From the NCBI GenBank assembly GCA_964529795.1, contig CAZGXM010000100.1:1-5660 (forward strand): a stretch of DNA of 5,660 nt, in the 5' to 3' direction. The translations under genes were made by a program, and so were the position numbers. The DNA is from CAZGXM01 sp964529795. Lineage in GTDB: Bacteria; Bacillota; JADQBR01. Within the stretch, counting starts at the first letter, position 1. Each line of letters starts with the position of its first letter. This document shows, piece by piece, positions 4,514 through 5,660 of this stretch. Below the pieces are notes generated by a model. The model was given only the letters and a program-made list of their open reading frames with translations, made no database searches and was not told where the DNA came from.

Positions 4514-5578
4514 ATGAAATTGGAAGCTTATGGTGCTACTGCTATTGGCAGTTTACCCCATCAACAGCCCGAGGATGCGTTAAAGTTAATATGGCGGTAT
4601 CTTCCTGATTATCCCCATTGGCCGCAACTGCCCCGCAGAGGGCTCAGGGAACATTTTGTCTACCAGTATTTATACCCGCTGGTAAAGCTGGCTATTTTGG
4701 AACAGCAACCAAACGGCAAGATGCGTATTGCCTCCCGGTCGGATGAATGGGAGGAGAAGACAACACTGTTTTATACCAGTTACCTGGAAGCCAGTGAAGG
4801 TGACAGGTTGGACAAATTTGCCGCTCCCCGTGAGTCTGCGGCAGGCTTTTATGCCTTTTTGGAAGACATTGAGAAATTCGGCACCCGAACCGCCAAAATA
4901 CTTAAAGGTCAGGTGAGCGGTCCTATGAGCGTATCGCTGTACCTTTACGACCACGAGGGCAAATCGGCATATTACCAGCCGGAAGTGCGGGACATACTGG
5001 TGAAGACATTGAGCATACAGGCGCGCTGGCAGGCCAAGGAAATGGCTGCTCGGGGATTGCCGGCGGTAATTTTTGTGGATGACCCCGCGGTAGCGGCGGT
5101 GGGTTCTTCAACTTTTGTTTCCGTTAAAAGGGAGGAAGTGGTGGACCTCTTTGCGGAAATGGTTGCAGAAATAAAAAAAGACGCTTCCCTGGTGGGGGTG
5201 CATTCCTGTGCCGGTGTGGACTGGTCTATTTTTGTGGAAGCAGGTTTTGACATTATCAGCTTTGACGCGGACCAGTATTTTGATTCCCTGCTGGTGTATG
5301 CTGAAAGTATCAAAGAATTTCTGGAACAGGGCGGGTTTCTCGCCTGGGGCGGAATCCCAACCACCGAGGCAGTACTTACCACTGACAGGAGCAAACTGGT
5401 GGAAACGTGGGAACTGCAGAAAAAAAGACTGGTTAACAGGGGAATTTCCCAAAGATTATTGGGCCAGGTGCTCATTACTCCCAGTTGTGGAGCGGGAACC
5501 TTGACGCGCGCGGCAGCGGAAAAAATATATTCTTTAAACTACGAGTTTTCCAAGTATTTACGGGAATTATCCAGGTAA
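4514..5578 (+). CDS. MetE/UROD-superfamily methyltransferase (core methionine synthase-like)
   Basis: This is a probable zinc-dependent methyltransferase related to the C-terminal catalytic half of cobalamin-independent methionine synthase. It has 354 residues, the size of a single TIM barrel; full MetE is about 750. The N-terminal ATAIGSLPH (8-16) is the family's opening motif. GQVSGPMS (132-139) and FVDDP (187-191) follow. The zinc ligands are H230-x-C232 in VHSCAG and C325 in TPSCGAG. Short proteins of this type in some corrinoid-using anaerobes (core-MetE) make methionine with a methylated corrinoid protein as donor; MtaA/MtbA-like coenzyme transferases and UROD are the other relatives, and UROD lacks this His-Cys-Cys site. 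ATG 4514 is preferred over an in-frame GTG at 4499, because GGGAGGGG (4501-4508) lies between them, 5 nt before the ATG. It follows lipoamide dehydrogenase by 109 nt. Confidence 0.85.
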   Translation: MKLEAYGATAIGSLPHQQPEDALKLIWRYLPDYPHWPQLPRRGLREHFVYQYLYPLVKLAILEQQPNGKMRIASRSDEWEEKTTLFYTSYLEASEGDRLDKFAAPRESAAGFYAFLEDIEKFGTRTAKILKGQVSGPMSVSLYLYDHEGKSAYYQPEVRDILVKTLSIQARWQAKEMAARGLPAVIFVDDPAVAAVGSSTFVSVKREEVVDLFAEMVAEIKKDASLVGVHSCAGVDWSIFVEAGFDIISFDADQYFDSLLVYAESIKEFLEQGGFLAWGGIPTTEAVLTTDRSKLVETWELQKKRLVNRGISQRLLGQVLITPSCGAGTLTRAAAEKIYSLNYEFSKYLRELSR

Positions 5579-5596
5579 ACCGGGGAGGAGAATTTT

Positions 5597-5660
5597 GTGG
5601 GCGATTTGCTTATTGAAAGCTTACGGGGGATACCGGTGGAGTGGCAGGTATTTTTCTTAT
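5597..5660 (+). CDS. Start of a gene cut by the window end, possibly a membrane protein
   Basis: GTG at 5597 follows GGGGAGGAG (5582-5590) with a 6-nt gap, and the frame stays open to the edge. The 21 visible residues contain SLRGIPVEW followed by a hydrophobic run, QVFFL, which looks like the entry to a first transmembrane helix. The layout recalls the start of the COG2426 small multidrug export family, but there is too little sequence to rely on that. It lies 18 nt after the MetE-like stop, so it is probably co-transcribed. Confidence 0.6.
   Translation, partial: MGDLLIESLRGIPVEWQVFFL

Overview
The window looks like chromosomal DNA from an anaerobic, low-to-mid GC Firmicute. The Desulfotomaculum/Pelotomaculum/Moorella type of Clostridia is my best guess, made from gene content and style rather than any search. 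The support is: strong purine-rich ribosome-binding sites before nearly every gene, small ferredoxin and thioredoxin genes, a MoaD/ThiS-type sulfur carrier, an archaeal-sized class II aldolase, and a short MetE/UROD-like protein of a kind seen in corrinoid-using anaerobes. There are no mobile elements, CRISPR arrays, tRNA or rRNA genes.

Left region (1-748, + strand): three compact genes encode a 54-residue charged helical protein, a 62-residue 4Fe-4S protein with the spacing Cx5Cx5CP followed by Cx2Cx2Cx3CP, and a canonical CGPC thioredoxin. Just before the first start codon is a perfect 7-bp inverted repeat, ATACCCT-ATA-AGGGTAT. It fits the TACCC-N5-GGGTA layout of operators of the CsoR/CstR (copper- or persulfide-sensing) repressor family. 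A thiol/redox operon under such a regulator is the most attractive hypothesis here.

Middle junction (749-1079): a 47-codon gene with two CxxC pairs lies on the - strand and its stop codon directly abuts the thioredoxin stop. Upstream of it is a strong GC-rich hairpin flanked by A and T runs, which could terminate in both directions. It is the first terminator visible downstream of thioredoxin, so thioredoxin transcripts may run antisense through the whole zinc-binding gene.

Right region (1080-5660, all + strand): a ROK-family sugar kinase, a MoaD/ThiS-like protein ending in GG and a class II (fuculose-phosphate type) aldolase are tightly packed with 9- and 12-nt gaps. After 151 nt comes a dihydrolipoamide dehydrogenase with all catalytic motifs. 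After another 109 nt comes a cobalamin-independent methionine synthase-like protein with a His-x-Cys...Cys zinc site. A final gene begins at 5597 and runs off the window. No terminator is visible between these genes, so they may share a transcript. Their metabolic link is not obvious: the partners usually expected (lipoyl dehydrogenase complexes, a tungsto/molybdoenzyme, a corrinoid protein) are not in the window.
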